Positions 8,673 through 16,691 of a stretch of DNA of 18,325 nucleotides are shown piece by piece. Under the pieces are notes generated by a model, which saw only the letters and a list, made by a program, of their open reading frames with translations, had not been told where the DNA came from and ran no database searches. Each line of letters opens with the position of its first letter. Within the stretch, counting starts at the first letter, position 1. A program made the position numbers and the translations under genes. Source of the DNA: Coemansia sp. RSA 922 (taxonomy: Eukaryota; Kickxellomycota; Kickxellomycetes; Kickxellales; Kickxellaceae); contig JANBQS010000429.1 in the NCBI GenBank assembly GCA_027577415.1, positions 1 through 18,325 of the forward strand, read 5' to 3'.

Positions 8673-10418
8673 CTAGGTCCTTTTATGTTGTCCATCAAAC
8701 ATCCTCGCTAGCTCTAGTACTCGCTTGCTGCTGCTGCTACCATTTCCGCCTCCGCCGCCACCAGGGCCTCGCGTCGCGCTTGCTGGCCTATTGTCCTCGG
8801 CGTCAGTCGCGGGGCCACCTGTCACTGGCCCTGCCGCTGCTGAAGCCCTGTCTGTGCAAGCCGGACACACTGAGCCGCCGTGATTTCTTGGCGATGCTGC
8901 CATTGCCGCTGCGTGCCGCGAACTATGCGCTGCCGGCCGCCCACTTCCTCCATTGCATGGAGCTCCACTACTGTGTGTAGCTGTTGTTGTGGGCATTGGT
9001 GGTGGTGGCGGCGGAGGAGGAGGCGGCGGCGGAGGTGGTGGTGGAGGTGGCGCTGGCAGGGTCTTTGGTGGACCACTATTACAGGGTTTATTGCCCGAAA
9101 TTAGTGTTTGTGCTAGATGCTCCTCGACACGATGATCGGCGCACTCGTTTTGCTTTGCTGGCATGTCGCTCATGCTGCAGGCCGGCATACTCGAAGTGTG
9201 CATCTGATCGCCGCCCGTCCAAACACCTGTTTGGCTGGCAGTGCTCACAGAACGTGCCTCGTGGTCGCCTGCCTGGCCCTGCATCAATCGAGTGTGAGGA
9301 TCTATTTCGTCACCTGTCTCGCTGGCTTCTAGGACAGCCGTCACTATCTCTCGTGCAGTCGTAGCATCGCTCTGCGCACTGTCGCTTCCGGCTGCGTCCT
9401 CTTCGTCATCGCCGATGCAACTAATGTCCTGAGCTGCCTCTTTGTCCAAGGACGCAACAGGTTGCGGCGTCAGATTCATAAATCCCCTGATTGACAATGT
9501 TGGACCCCGCCGATGATGAACCGACTGCTGCTGCTGCTGCCTCTTATTTTTGTCGCTGTCATTACAATGGAGCTCTCGCTGCACTCCCCGACTTCCCTGC
9601 GTTGCGGCTGGTGCTCTCAGTGCGATCGTTGCGCTGCAGCCAGGCACAACCCCACTGTTTAGATACCCTGAATGTGGCTCTTGCTGAGGGTTAAATCGAA
9701 CAGGCTCTTGGCGGCAGTTCCTCTTTTCAAATCCAGTCCGCTGCTCGCCGCTTGCGTCTCCTGCCCTTGACCGACACCTCATGCATTCCAAAGTGCTGTA
9801 CCCCGGCAATGACCCGTCGCCACCCCACTGCGCCCGCCTTTCGCTATAAATCGCCATTGTCAAAAAGCTCAATTGTCGGTTGGCGTCCTGTGCCCATTGA
9901 GAGAGCTGTCGCAACATCAGCCACTGCTCGTCTAGTCGCTCGCGCATAAGCATTTTTAGTTCACCTACTTCGCCTGCAGCAGCATGCTCCATCCCTCGCA
10001 TATGTGGCTCAGACATGACGGCTGTCGCTCCAGCGGTGTTGCTACTATCCCACTTTTGATCAAATGCCCAACCGCCAGACGTCTGCTTCATAAACCCCCA
10101 CGCGTTGTCTTGCTCGACTCCCAGGAGGGGCGCAGGAAAACTCTGTTGGTCGTCTGTAACTGACTCCAGCAGCGTCTCCTGTCGCTGTCTCACTGATGTC
10201 CGACGGCGGTACATATGGATGATATCAATAATACTAGATGTAGAGAAGATTAGGGTGGCCAAAACCAATGTAAAAGAAAATATTAGAAACTGAAAAATAG
10301 AAAAAATAGTTGTTGCATAGACAACCCCTCCCTGAAGGATGTGCTGGACCGCTTGCCGAATGAACCTGCTTCTTATTTTCTTTACCAGTTGGGTCTCTCT
10401 TGCATTGTTTAAGGATCC
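8673..10418 (-). CDS. Membrane-anchored, proline-rich low-complexity protein; 5' end unresolved
   Basis: The frame is open from 10418 (after an in-frame TAA) to the stop at 8673. It has no ATG before 10214, where a soluble 513-aa form could start ([10 protein letters not shown]). Upstream of that ATG the frame reads a basic amphipathic piece ([16 protein letters not shown]), then a hydrophobic run of about 37 residues, then basic RRR, a good membrane-anchor pattern. I therefore favour a start in a short upstream exon. One option is ATG 10494, donor GTGAGA at 10484, acceptor ending at 10397, giving 577 aa. Further on come a predicted helix ([20 protein letters not shown]), a Gln run, an acidic stretch, 18 consecutive prolines and a Ser/Gly-rich tail. 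Polyproline suggests profilin, SH3 or WW partners (inference). No known family is recognised. The hydrophobic run comes from T-rich DNA, so it might instead be leader or intron sequence. Confidence 0.55.
   Translation of the reverse strand, partial: GSLNNARETQLVKKIRSRFIRQAVQHILQGGVVYATTIFSIFQFLIFSFTLVLATLIFSTSSIIDIIHMYRRRTSVRQRQETLLESVTDDQQSFPAPLLGVEQDNAWGFMKQTSGGWAFDQKWDSSNTAGATAVMSEPHMRGMEHAAAGEVGELKMLMRERLDEQWLMLRQLSQWAQDANRQLSFLTMAIYSERRAQWGGDGSLPGYSTLECMRCRSRAGDASGEQRTGFEKRNCRQEPVRFNPQQEPHSGYLNSGVVPGCSATIALRAPAATQGSRGVQRELHCNDSDKNKRQQQQQSVHHRRGPTLSIRGFMNLTPQPVASLDKEAAQDISCIGDDEEDAAGSDSAQSDATTAREIVTAVLEASETGDEIDPHTRLMQGQAGDHEARSVSTASQTGVWTGGDQMHTSSMPACSMSDMPAKQNECADHRVEEHLAQTLISGNKPCNSGPPKTLPAPPPPPPPPPPPPPPPPPPMPTTTATHSSGAPCNGGSGRPAAHSSRHAAAMAASPRNHGGSVCPACTDRASAAAGPVTGGPATDAEDNRPASATRGPGGGGGGNGSSSSKRVLELARMFDGQHKRT
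8997..9050 (-). repeat. CCN triplet tract encoding 18 prolines
   Basis: Eighteen consecutive CCN codons with mixed third bases (CCA, CCT, CCG) on the minus strand, followed by Met-Pro. The mixed codons suggest selection for polyproline rather than a fresh pure triplet expansion. Confidence 0.85.
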
Positions 10419-10510
10419 TTATTTTTTTCGTGTGGCTTTTTGAAAATAAACAAACCAAAAAAATAATTATATTTAGAATCTCACTGTGAAACATTTCTCT
10501 CAACAATAGA

Positions 10511-11806
10511 CTAGGCAATATTATTGCTACGAAACACTGACGACAGGCGGTTCCGCTTAGCAGTCTCGTATCTGTTCATAACCGTATTCTCTGCCGAAGA
10601 CCTTGATCCACTCGAGCCTCTATAGTCATTAGACGAGTATCCGCTATCGTTATGTTTTGTACGCCGCAATATCTGAACTTGACGCCGCTCCATAGCAAAC
10701 ATCTTATTGTCAAGCTTCGTCACGTCCTCTGTACATCTAACGGTCTCTCTTTCAGCCTCCTTCATTCTCTCCGTAGCCTCGCGCTGCTGGATCTCAACCT
10801 TCTGCAATCTATCTACTAGCTGCGCTCGCTGCCACGCCACATATGCAATGTTGTTCTGTGCCCGCTCAATATGCTCCGTGAGCTCTTGTATCTGCGCTTC
10901 CTCTATATGAAGTCGGTTGGCAAGACTTGCGTTCATCTTCAACTCTTCTTCGCACATTCTCTGTAGTTGTGACATTTTCTCCTCGAGCTCGCGTCGCGCT
11001 ACTGATCCGGCATTGGCGTAATGCTCGTTGCTACTACGCTGCGTGTGGGTGGTCCGCGATGAACACACCATTTGGTCAATTTGACATAGTAGCTCCGTTA
11101 CGCTGTCCGTGCTTACCGCCGAGTATTGATCACGGTCAGCTCTGGATGCCTCGAAAGGCCGCGCACACAACGTACTTATACTTGTGTCTATATGCAAAGT
11201 ACCTGTAGGTAGTGTCTGAGGGAGCTCGCGCGTTGGGCTGAAGCTCATGAGCTGCGGAGTGACCATCGCCACTCGGTCTACGTCAAGCAAGTCACCACTG
11301 CTAGCAGGAAATACGCTCGATGACCGCGACAATGGCGGTGACGCGCGGTGCTGACTAAATCTACTTGGCGAGCTACTGCCACTACCAGCGCTAACAATAA
11401 GCTCGTCCACATCAATAGTAGGCTGTGGTGAGTACCGCAATAACGACGACCGGCTAGAGTTGTCCACAGCAGACCGCTGCTCAATGTCATCAAACACGGG
11501 CAGCGGCGTTGCGTCTCCTAGGTTCTCTAGCGACAGAGGGCGTCCCGATTGCGCCATAGATACCAACTTCATAACGATGTGAAACTTGCGCCTGGATATC
11601 TGTCCGTAATCACTGGGATCTACCAACTGCCAGATTTTGTTGAGATACGCGAAATGAATCCCCGACTTTTGTAGCAGCGGCCACACAGCATCGCGAGTAA
11701 CAGCGTCCTTACGCTCCGTGTCGACAAGCGAGAACAGGTGGTTGTATGCCTTTGTCTCTTGAATTGCAGGGCGCCAGGGTCTTGGACCGTTTGGAGAATG
11801 TGGCAT
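10511..11806 (-). CDS. EH-domain and coiled-coil protein, 431 aa
   Basis: Residues about 19-97 form one EH (Eps15-homology) domain: AYNHLFSLVD, LLQKSGI, then LNKIWQLVDPSDYGQISRRKF and HIVMKLVSMAQSG. The invariant Trp (W59) of the NPF-binding pocket is present, and an EF-hand-like loop is recognisable (DPSDYGQI). A Ser/Pro-rich linker (about 100-268) leads to a long coiled coil (about 270-383, RRELEEKMSQLQRM...), then a basic Ser-rich tail. EH proteins bind Asn-Pro-Phe peptides and act in endocytosis and vesicle traffic (family knowledge). A single N-terminal EH plus coiled coil resembles a shortened Eps15/Ede1; those usually carry two or three EH domains. The start ATG has G at -3 and the frame is intronless. 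The downstream gene on the same strand may begin only 16 bp after this stop, so read-through or a fused transcript should be kept in mind. Confidence 0.8.
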   Translation of the reverse strand: MPHSPNGPRPWRPAIQETKAYNHLFSLVDTERKDAVTRDAVWPLLQKSGIHFAYLNKIWQLVDPSDYGQISRRKFHIVMKLVSMAQSGRPLSLENLGDATPLPVFDDIEQRSAVDNSSRSSLLRYSPQPTIDVDELIVSAGSGSSSPSRFSQHRASPPLSRSSSVFPASSGDLLDVDRVAMVTPQLMSFSPTRELPQTLPTGTLHIDTSISTLCARPFEASRADRDQYSAVSTDSVTELLCQIDQMVCSSRTTHTQRSSNEHYANAGSVARRELEEKMSQLQRMCEEELKMNASLANRLHIEEAQIQELTEHIERAQNNIAYVAWQRAQLVDRLQKVEIQQREATERMKEAERETVRCTEDVTKLDNKMFAMERRQVQILRRTKHNDSGYSSNDYRGSSGSRSSAENTVMNRYETAKRNRLSSVFRSNNIA

Positions 11807-12431
11807 GACCAGAAAATAATCTTTAATGATTGGAAAATGTGATGTAAGAAGTGTTGGGACAACCCTAGAAAAAGGCGACTGGAGGCATAGTACATTGGTT
11901 TTAAGTTGATTTCTTTTTGCTCGTGTTTACTTCAAATACCCAAGACACATTGCTCGCTTTAAAAAACGACAAGGCGACAGAGACAACCAACTATAAATAG
12001 AAGCCTGCACCTATAAACCTATTTTTAGCGGTCCACCATGCATCTTTTCTACTTTAATCAGCCGAGTCACTTTGCTTCTAAACCGGTTTGAGTACATAAT
12101 TCGGATTGCAGATCCATTGTTCGTTATGTGCTGCACATGAGAAAGATAATATTTTAGCGGCTAGCAACAGGTGCAGCGCCTCTCTTTTCTGTTGCTAAAT
12201 TTAGAATCCACTCACATTTCTGCGTCAATAAAGACAACCATGGACCGCAAATGGCATACATACCCATGGGTGCCTGGATAAACGGTATGCGAGTGAAGGT
12301 AGGCCAAGCATTAACATTACAGGTTCAACTACTTGATTAACATGTTAGTTTATGTATTGATTATTTATTCTTAAAAGGTCATTAAATGGAAAACACTACT
12401 AGTGTTAGATTCACGGCATGCTGAAACCTGC
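11807..12431. promoter_or_regulatory. Intergenic region upstream of the EH gene
   Basis: No convincing gene in 625 bp. It contains the EH promoter and the 3' end of the 118-aa gene. A plus-strand TATAAATAG (11991-11999) precedes only tiny plus-strand frames: 17 codons from ATG 12038 with a good CCACC context, and 29 codons from 12251 to 12340. A minus-strand ATG at 11895 opens a 91-codon frame overlapping the EH start out of frame. Confidence 0.45.
12364..12369 (-). terminator. Poly(A) signal AATAAA for the 118-aa gene
   Basis: A minus-strand AATAAA lies about 65 nt after the stop at 12432, at a normal distance for a 3'-end signal. Confidence 0.45.
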
Positions 12432-12788
12432 CTAAAGGTCCCTTTCTGCTTGCCACACCTTAATTGACATGCAATACGCCAGCTCATCATTGACATACCT
12501 AGGATTGGCATCGCACCTGGCACTGTCTTTATTTGGACAAGCTTTGTGGTGTTCATACACACTCCTGACCTTGCTGTTTCCTCTAAACGTTCTATTCATG
12601 TCACACTCCAAGGCAAAAATTGGATTAGTTACCCCTGCTGCTAGTAAACTCTGTCTAATCTTACCTTCCGAACCCTCACCAATCATTTGGTCTATTGTCT
12701 GGTCCATAGCACCGCCGTTAAACACCATATTTACAGAGTTGCGGTCATGTTTAAAAGTTAATTGAAAGAATTTGTAATTGTCAGCCAT
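12432..12788 (-). CDS. Unrecognised 118-aa protein with four cysteines
   Basis: A single-exon frame starting at ATG 12788 in a strong context (A at -3, G at +4), with a clear TATAAAA box about 113 bp upstream and AATAAA downstream, so it is probably an expressed gene. The protein begins MADNYKFFQLTFKH, has no signal peptide or transmembrane helix, and carries cysteines at 62, 84, 92 and 106. The first half alternates as beta strands and helix (VNMVFNGGAMDQTIDQMI), which could be a small alpha/beta fold. The second half is rich in charged and Asn residues. I do not recognise the family and assign no function. A lineage-restricted protein is the simplest reading. The cysteines (spacing 21, 7, 13 residues) might bind metal or pair as disulfides, but no standard zinc motif is seen. 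Confidence 0.6.
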   Translation of the reverse strand: MADNYKFFQLTFKHDRNSVNMVFNGGAMDQTIDQMIGEGSEGKIRQSLLAAGVTNPIFALECDMNRTFRGNSKVRSVYEHHKACPNKDSARCDANPRYVNDELAYCMSIKVWQAERDL

Positions 12789-12900
12789 AGTAGTGTTCAC
12801 AAGTTTCTAGTTGAAAATGGGGGAGCTGATGTGGAGGTGAGTATTTTGCTGGTGTAGAGAAATAAAAGAATTGGTGCTTGGACGGGAGGACAGGGAAGCC

Positions 12901-12907
12901 TTTTATA
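12901..12907 (-). promoter_or_regulatory. TATA box (TATAAAA) of the 118-aa gene
   Basis: A minus-strand GCATATAAAAGG lies about 113 bp before the ATG at 12788. It is the best TATA box in the window. Confidence 0.6.
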
Positions 12908-12913
12908 TGCCCC

Positions 12914-13604
12914 AGGAATGGCAAGGACACCATCCTTCAAGAGAGAATCCTATCCTTACGCCACCCTTACGCTGTTCTTCAAGCTAAAGTATCTACAAAC
13001 TAATAAGACAACACCCCTCTTTAAACCAACGCAATACATTGCACCGGCTTTCTACTAAGCATCCGGTGACGTGCTTTTTTTGCATGATTGGAGCCGTAGC
13101 AAACGAATTTGGTAATCTTGTCATTAATAATATCACGAGGCAGGCATGCACATTGCTCTGGCCATGGCAAGAGAGAAAAAAGGCTTGCTCAGAGGCCTCC
13201 CCCATTTCTCGCAATCATTGGGAAAAGCATAACAGGGCTTTGTATTCTTTGAAACGTATTTTCTGCCATTTGCATCAACATATCATCACCTCGCCAATTG
13301 CCAAGCATCACAGGGTCGCTTTCTTTGGACAATTTGCAGTGAAAGGCAACGTCGTATTCCTGGCCAAAAACGTGGGAGGTGGGACAAGTGTGGTTTTTTT
13401 GGTAGGTTTAGTTTGCGCCCCACCATCGTTAGTGTTGGAGAGCTGTAGAGTGGCGACACTTCCTCCTTTGAAGGATATTCGGCAGCTTTTTTCTTGGAGT
13501 ATAGAATGTGTATTTGGTAGTTTCACTCGATGGCTAGCTAGCTGCTTTCGTTGTTGAAAAAAAAATGCTAGTGAATATGGACTAATGCCAAACCCAAGGA
13601 TGAG
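12914..13604. other. Intergenic region with no supported gene
   Basis: These 691 bp hold the distal promoter of the 118-aa gene and the 3' region of the ATX1 gene. A plus-strand frame of 157 codons from ATG 13084 to 13557 is open but has no recognisable motif, no clear TATA and a Cys/Trp/His-rich composition unlike the neighbouring proteins. I do not call it a gene. Confidence 0.4.
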
Positions 13605-14143
13605 TTAGGCAGCAGGGCTCGGTCCCGGCGCCTGCTTGGCGACCTCCCCAACAAGGTTCTTAGCAACTGGCTCTCCGACAAGGTTCTTGGCAACTGGCTC
13701 TCCGACCTTGGGCTTCTCAATTATCTCTAAAATCGGCTTGCCGGTCTTGGCAATGACATCGCGAACCACCTCGAGAGGGAGTGCAGTGCTTACTTTAACT
13801 ATGTTCTTTACTGGGGTGGCTTCGAGGACATCGATTTTGCCACCTTTATAGTTCGTCAGAGCCTTCGTAACTGCGCCTGAGCAACCACCACAGGACATAG
13901 CGACACGGAACTCGTACTCGTTCTACACCAGCCGAACATAACATAAGCAATGGTCAGTATTAAGGATAGTGAAAGGCAAGATGAGCACTACTCTTTTTGC
14001 ATAATTCAAATTCAAACTTGTCTAGGTGGAGCCAAGTGCTAGTTCTCACTGGTTATTTCACTTACCAGCTTGACCTCGTCCTTCGTGACCTCGTCCTTCG
14101 TGACCTCTGGGACTTGGGAAACCTCTGGAACAGCGTCGGTCAT
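13605..14143 (-). CDS. atx1: ATX1-type copper chaperone with extended tails, two exons, 131 aa
   Basis: Exon 1 is 14143-14066 (26 codons) and exon 2 is 13922-13605 (105 codons plus stop); the joint is phase 0. Residues about 28-95 form an HMA domain: EYEFRVAMSCGGCSGAV holds the Cu(I)-binding MxCxxC (C37, C40), and the AKTGK loop at 84-88 is the conserved Lys motif of Atx1. ATX1 carries Cu(I) in the cytosol to the secretory-pathway P-type ATPase Ccc2/ATP7 (family knowledge). Typical Atx1 is about 70 aa; this one has an acidic N-terminal extension with a duplicated VTKDE unit and a C-terminal Lys/Pro/Ala tail with a duplicated VGEPVAKNL unit. Both duplications are exact or nearly so in DNA, hence recent. 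The promoter has a TATAAAG box 134 bp before the ATG. The family call is firm; the role of the tails is unknown. Confidence 0.9.
13651..13704 (-). repeat. 27-bp tandem duplication in the ATX1 C-terminal tail
   Basis: Two adjacent 27-bp copies (13651-13677 and 13678-13704) differ at one base and encode VGEPVAKNL twice. The frame is preserved. Confidence 0.9.
13923..14065 (-). other. ATX1 intron (143 nt)
   Basis: Donor GTAAGT at 14065, acceptor GTGTAG ending at 13923, and a canonical branch-like CTGAC at 13953-13957, about 30 nt before the acceptor. Splicing joins VKL to NEYEFRVAM in phase 0 and restores the beta strand before MxCxxC. Confidence 0.85.
14071..14100 (-). repeat. 15-bp tandem duplication in ATX1 exon 1
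   Basis: Two exact 15-bp copies (14071-14085, 14086-14100) encode a repeated VTKDE pentapeptide unit. Confidence 0.9.
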
Positions 14144-14725
14144 TTGCAAATGAAAAAAAAGGATTGAATTGATAAAATAAAAAAGTTGGTGATGGCAGTA
14201 ATAGCGTAGAAGGTTGTGGAATGTTGGTGGAAGAAGAAAAAGAGGGAAGGAGGATGGGGCGGACTGCAAGCAGCTACTTTATAGCATCCGCCTTTCGAGT
14301 AGGAGCAGGGGATGACAGTCAGTCGGAGCAGGGGGAGAGAGCGTGCTGTCAACACGCTGGGATTGTCGCTGCAAAGAAGTTGTCAAAGGAAATCCCGATT
14401 CGCGGCTTTCGCCAAAAGATCTCTAAGGGAGTGCTGTCACCTTTTGAAAGTATGTTTTACTAGCTTGCTACTTGTGGATATGCCGGCCAATAAGCGCCTC
14501 GCGGCCAAACTAACTCTATAGAAGATGCACGGCTTCAGAAGGTCGGAGTAGAAACTGAATGTATAGCTGGGGGGGGGGCAGGAATATACGCCACTATTTT
14601 TCCGATCTTTTGCCGCTGCTTCAAAAAACTCAAGCCACATGGCAGTTGTAAACAGATTTGTAAGCACGATGACATGGGAAAAAATAGAGTGGCTTACTAA
14701 AGAGAAAAAGGAACGGGGGACTTGT
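14144..14725. promoter_or_regulatory. Intergenic region upstream of the ATX1 gene
   Basis: No gene was seen in 582 bp. It holds the ATX1 promoter, with an A/T-rich leader next to the ATG, and the 3' end of the MFS gene. A run of ten G lies at 14569-14578. No copper-response motif stands out. Confidence 0.5.
14277..14283 (-). promoter_or_regulatory. TATA box (TATAAAG) of the ATX1 gene
   Basis: A minus-strand GCTATAAAGTAG lies about 134 bp before the ATG at 14143. Confidence 0.5.
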
Positions 14726-16042
14726 CTAAATCTTGGCCCAGAGGTTGGTATCCACGGCCATCCGCAGTACACCTAGCAGTAGTGTAGCAGCTGAGAAGAA
14801 GGCTCCGTCGTAGATAATCAACGGCGTATAGTTTGTGCCATGTCCATACTTGTCCAGCAACGCTCCGCCTACTGGCGAGCAAACAAGTGAGCCCAGAGTG
14901 TAAGAAAAGAATAAAAGTCCCAATATGCTTGCCAGTCGTTGGACGCCAAACAAGTTGGCAGTAACCACAGGCACCAAGGACACAACGCTGCCACTAGCAA
15001 AGCCAAATATTAGCGCTGCGGCAATGAGTGGACCCAAGCTCTTGAACGGAAGCCATATAGTCAGAATCGCCAAGTTCGAGACGAACAGGCTGATAAACAG
15101 CGTGTTGAGCGGTCCAATCCTATCTGCCAACAAACCGACCAGAATGCGCCCAGCGATGCTACCTGCATTCAGTATTGACGAAATATTGGCGCTCCAGTTT
15201 TGTGCCTCTCCCAATGCCACCACTGCATATGGCGCCATGAAATAGTAAGGCGTAAAGTAGCCTCCAGCGGCGAAAAGGCTGACGAAAAATAACAAGACAA
15301 ACAGTGGATTTTTCATCACTCTAACGTCAACTATCTTGGCTCGCTTGGGTACTTGAATGCGCTTGCGCAAGAGCAAACTGGCTGGGCAACACACCCCTAT
15401 TGTCATTAGCCCTGTTATGCGCAAGGACCATTGCCATCCCAGGTTTGCTACCATAGAGCGTGCTGCAAACGACATCCATAGCCCTCCTATTGATCCACCA
15501 GCCAGTGCAACACCCGTAGCCACGGCTCTGTGCTTTTGCGTCCACTGAGATGGCAAGCTAACGGCTGGTATCATCAGGCATGAGCCGCCAGCGCCAAACA
15601 GTATTCCTTGCGTAAATACGAGAGCAATGGGCGACGAGCACAGCGAGGCCACCATCAGCGCTCCTCCCGAAACTACACCGCCTATCGTGCCAATTAGTCG
15701 AGCATCGTATTGCTCAACTAAAACGCCAGCTCCAATGCCAAAGAAGCACATTGATGCAAACTGAAGACTACCTATCCAAGACAATTCTGACACCGGAGTT
15801 GAGGGAAATACGCTGCGCTGGTACTCGAGCAAATACACGCCAAAGGTGTTTGTTGTGCCAATCGCCATCATTAGCATCAAGAAGGCGCCAAGTACAACTA
15901 TACAGCCATAGAGCGAGTCGGGCGGCAGCTCTTGTGAGTTATTCAGCGTCGAATCGAGCTCGAGTCCGTCCAAGTTGCTGCTGCTAGTCAGATCAGAGCA
16001 GTTCTTTTCGCTTTCTCCAACAGAGACGGCAGTCGATGTCAT
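14726..16042 (-). CDS. MFS transporter, monocarboxylate-porter (MCT/Mch) type, 438 aa
   Basis: A 12-helix major facilitator. After a hydrophilic N-terminal tail (1-44), TM1 begins at about 46 (YGCIVVLGAFLML) with the MCT-like PPDSLYG lead-in. SQWTQKHRAVATGVALAGGS (165-184) matches the conserved W...RHRA..G.A.aG.s of fungal MCTs. GRILVGLLADRIG (298-310) is the second MFS loop motif, and a basic central loop (about 225-247) separates the two six-helix halves. Family members move monocarboxylates, riboflavin or related solutes across the plasma or vacuolar membrane; the substrate cannot be read from sequence. I prefer ATG 16042. A TATAAGA box lies about 100 bp upstream of it, like other genes here, whereas ATG 16114 would sit at the expected transcription start and add a 24-residue hydrophobic leader foreign to this family. 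The gene is intronless, with one frame throughout. Confidence 0.85.
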   Translation of the reverse strand: MTSTAVSVGESEKNCSDLTSSSNLDGLELDSTLNNSQELPPDSLYGCIVVLGAFLMLMMAIGTTNTFGVYLLEYQRSVFPSTPVSELSWIGSLQFASMCFFGIGAGVLVEQYDARLIGTIGGVVSGGALMVASLCSSPIALVFTQGILFGAGGSCLMIPAVSLPSQWTQKHRAVATGVALAGGSIGGLWMSFAARSMVANLGWQWSLRITGLMTIGVCCPASLLLRKRIQVPKRAKIVDVRVMKNPLFVLLFFVSLFAAGGYFTPYYFMAPYAVVALGEAQNWSANISSILNAGSIAGRILVGLLADRIGPLNTLFISLFVSNLAILTIWLPFKSLGPLIAAALIFGFASGSVVSLVPVVTANLFGVQRLASILGLLFFSYTLGSLVCSPVGGALLDKYGHGTNYTPLIIYDGAFFSAATLLLGVLRMAVDTNLWAKI

Positions 16043-16691
16043 AAGATAAAGTGTATGGAGTAGAGATGCTGTAAATGTTATTTTCAGGTGGGTGAGGAGA
16101 TAACTACTAGCCATTATCGTAAACCAAGCTTACACATTGCTCTCTTATACTTGCCCTGTTTTTTTTTTGTTTACTTGGGTCAACGCGCGGCAATTGGAAG
16201 CTGGCATGCTCCAAAGCTTGTGCAAAAGACAATGCGCTCACAGGGTCTATGCAGCATCATTTAAGTAGCAGCATACGGAACTTGCCCTTTGCTCAAAGTG
16301 TGTTCCGAGCGCTTAAAAAGTAAATAGTGGCCGGTGTGTTTGCTCGACCTCGGAGACAGCAATAATATTGACGGATGGGGTCGTAGTCCGTATCTTTTGT
16401 TGCTCGCCTTGCACCGAGCCATTTGTGGCATTACTTGTTTGAGGCCGAGGAGCGAACACCGACGATTAAATTAGCCATGTGCACTCGACATATCCCGCCC
16501 ATTCCTACTCATTGTTCGTCGTCTCCTGCAGGTCAAACTCCCGCAGCATCCTCCGAGTCACTTTGTCCAATAACTGATCAGCGCGATGGCAAAAACTCGG
16601 TTCAAAAATTTTGTTTTTTACTATCTACAAGTTTCGGGCTATGTATCTGGTCCTCTCTTTCTTTCTTCCGTTTGTAAAGTCCAAAAAAAAA
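16043..16691. promoter_or_regulatory. Divergent intergenic region between the MFS and Myb genes
   Basis: This 649-bp head-to-head promoter region contains no recognised gene. It holds a T run (16159-16168) and several short frames without motifs. A 9-A run (16683-16691) sits immediately before the Myb start, a strong leader context. No TATA box is evident for the plus-strand gene. Confidence 0.5.
16143..16149 (-). promoter_or_regulatory. TATA-like box (TATAAGA) of the MFS gene
   Basis: A minus-strand GTATAAGAGAG lies about 100 bp before ATG 16042 and only about 30 bp before ATG 16114. Its position favours the inner start. Confidence 0.4.

Noticed and set aside
12038..12340. Possible small plus-strand gene behind TATAAATAG at 11991
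   Set aside because: Frames are only 17 and 29 codons, and attempts to join them through GT..AG sites gave immediate stops.
13308..13526. Minus-strand 72-codon frame in the gap next to ATX1
   Set aside because: It opens with GTG rather than ATG, has no splice partners that I could fit and no motif.
16042..16114. 24-residue hydrophobic N-terminal extension of the MFS transporter
   Set aside because: The TATA position, lack of family precedent and the hydrophilic tail after ATG 16042 favour the inner start.
16280..16300. TTTGCTCA, a Mac1-like copper element near the MFS/Myb promoter
   Set aside because: A single 8-bp match, far from the ATX1 gene and expected by chance in this much sequence.
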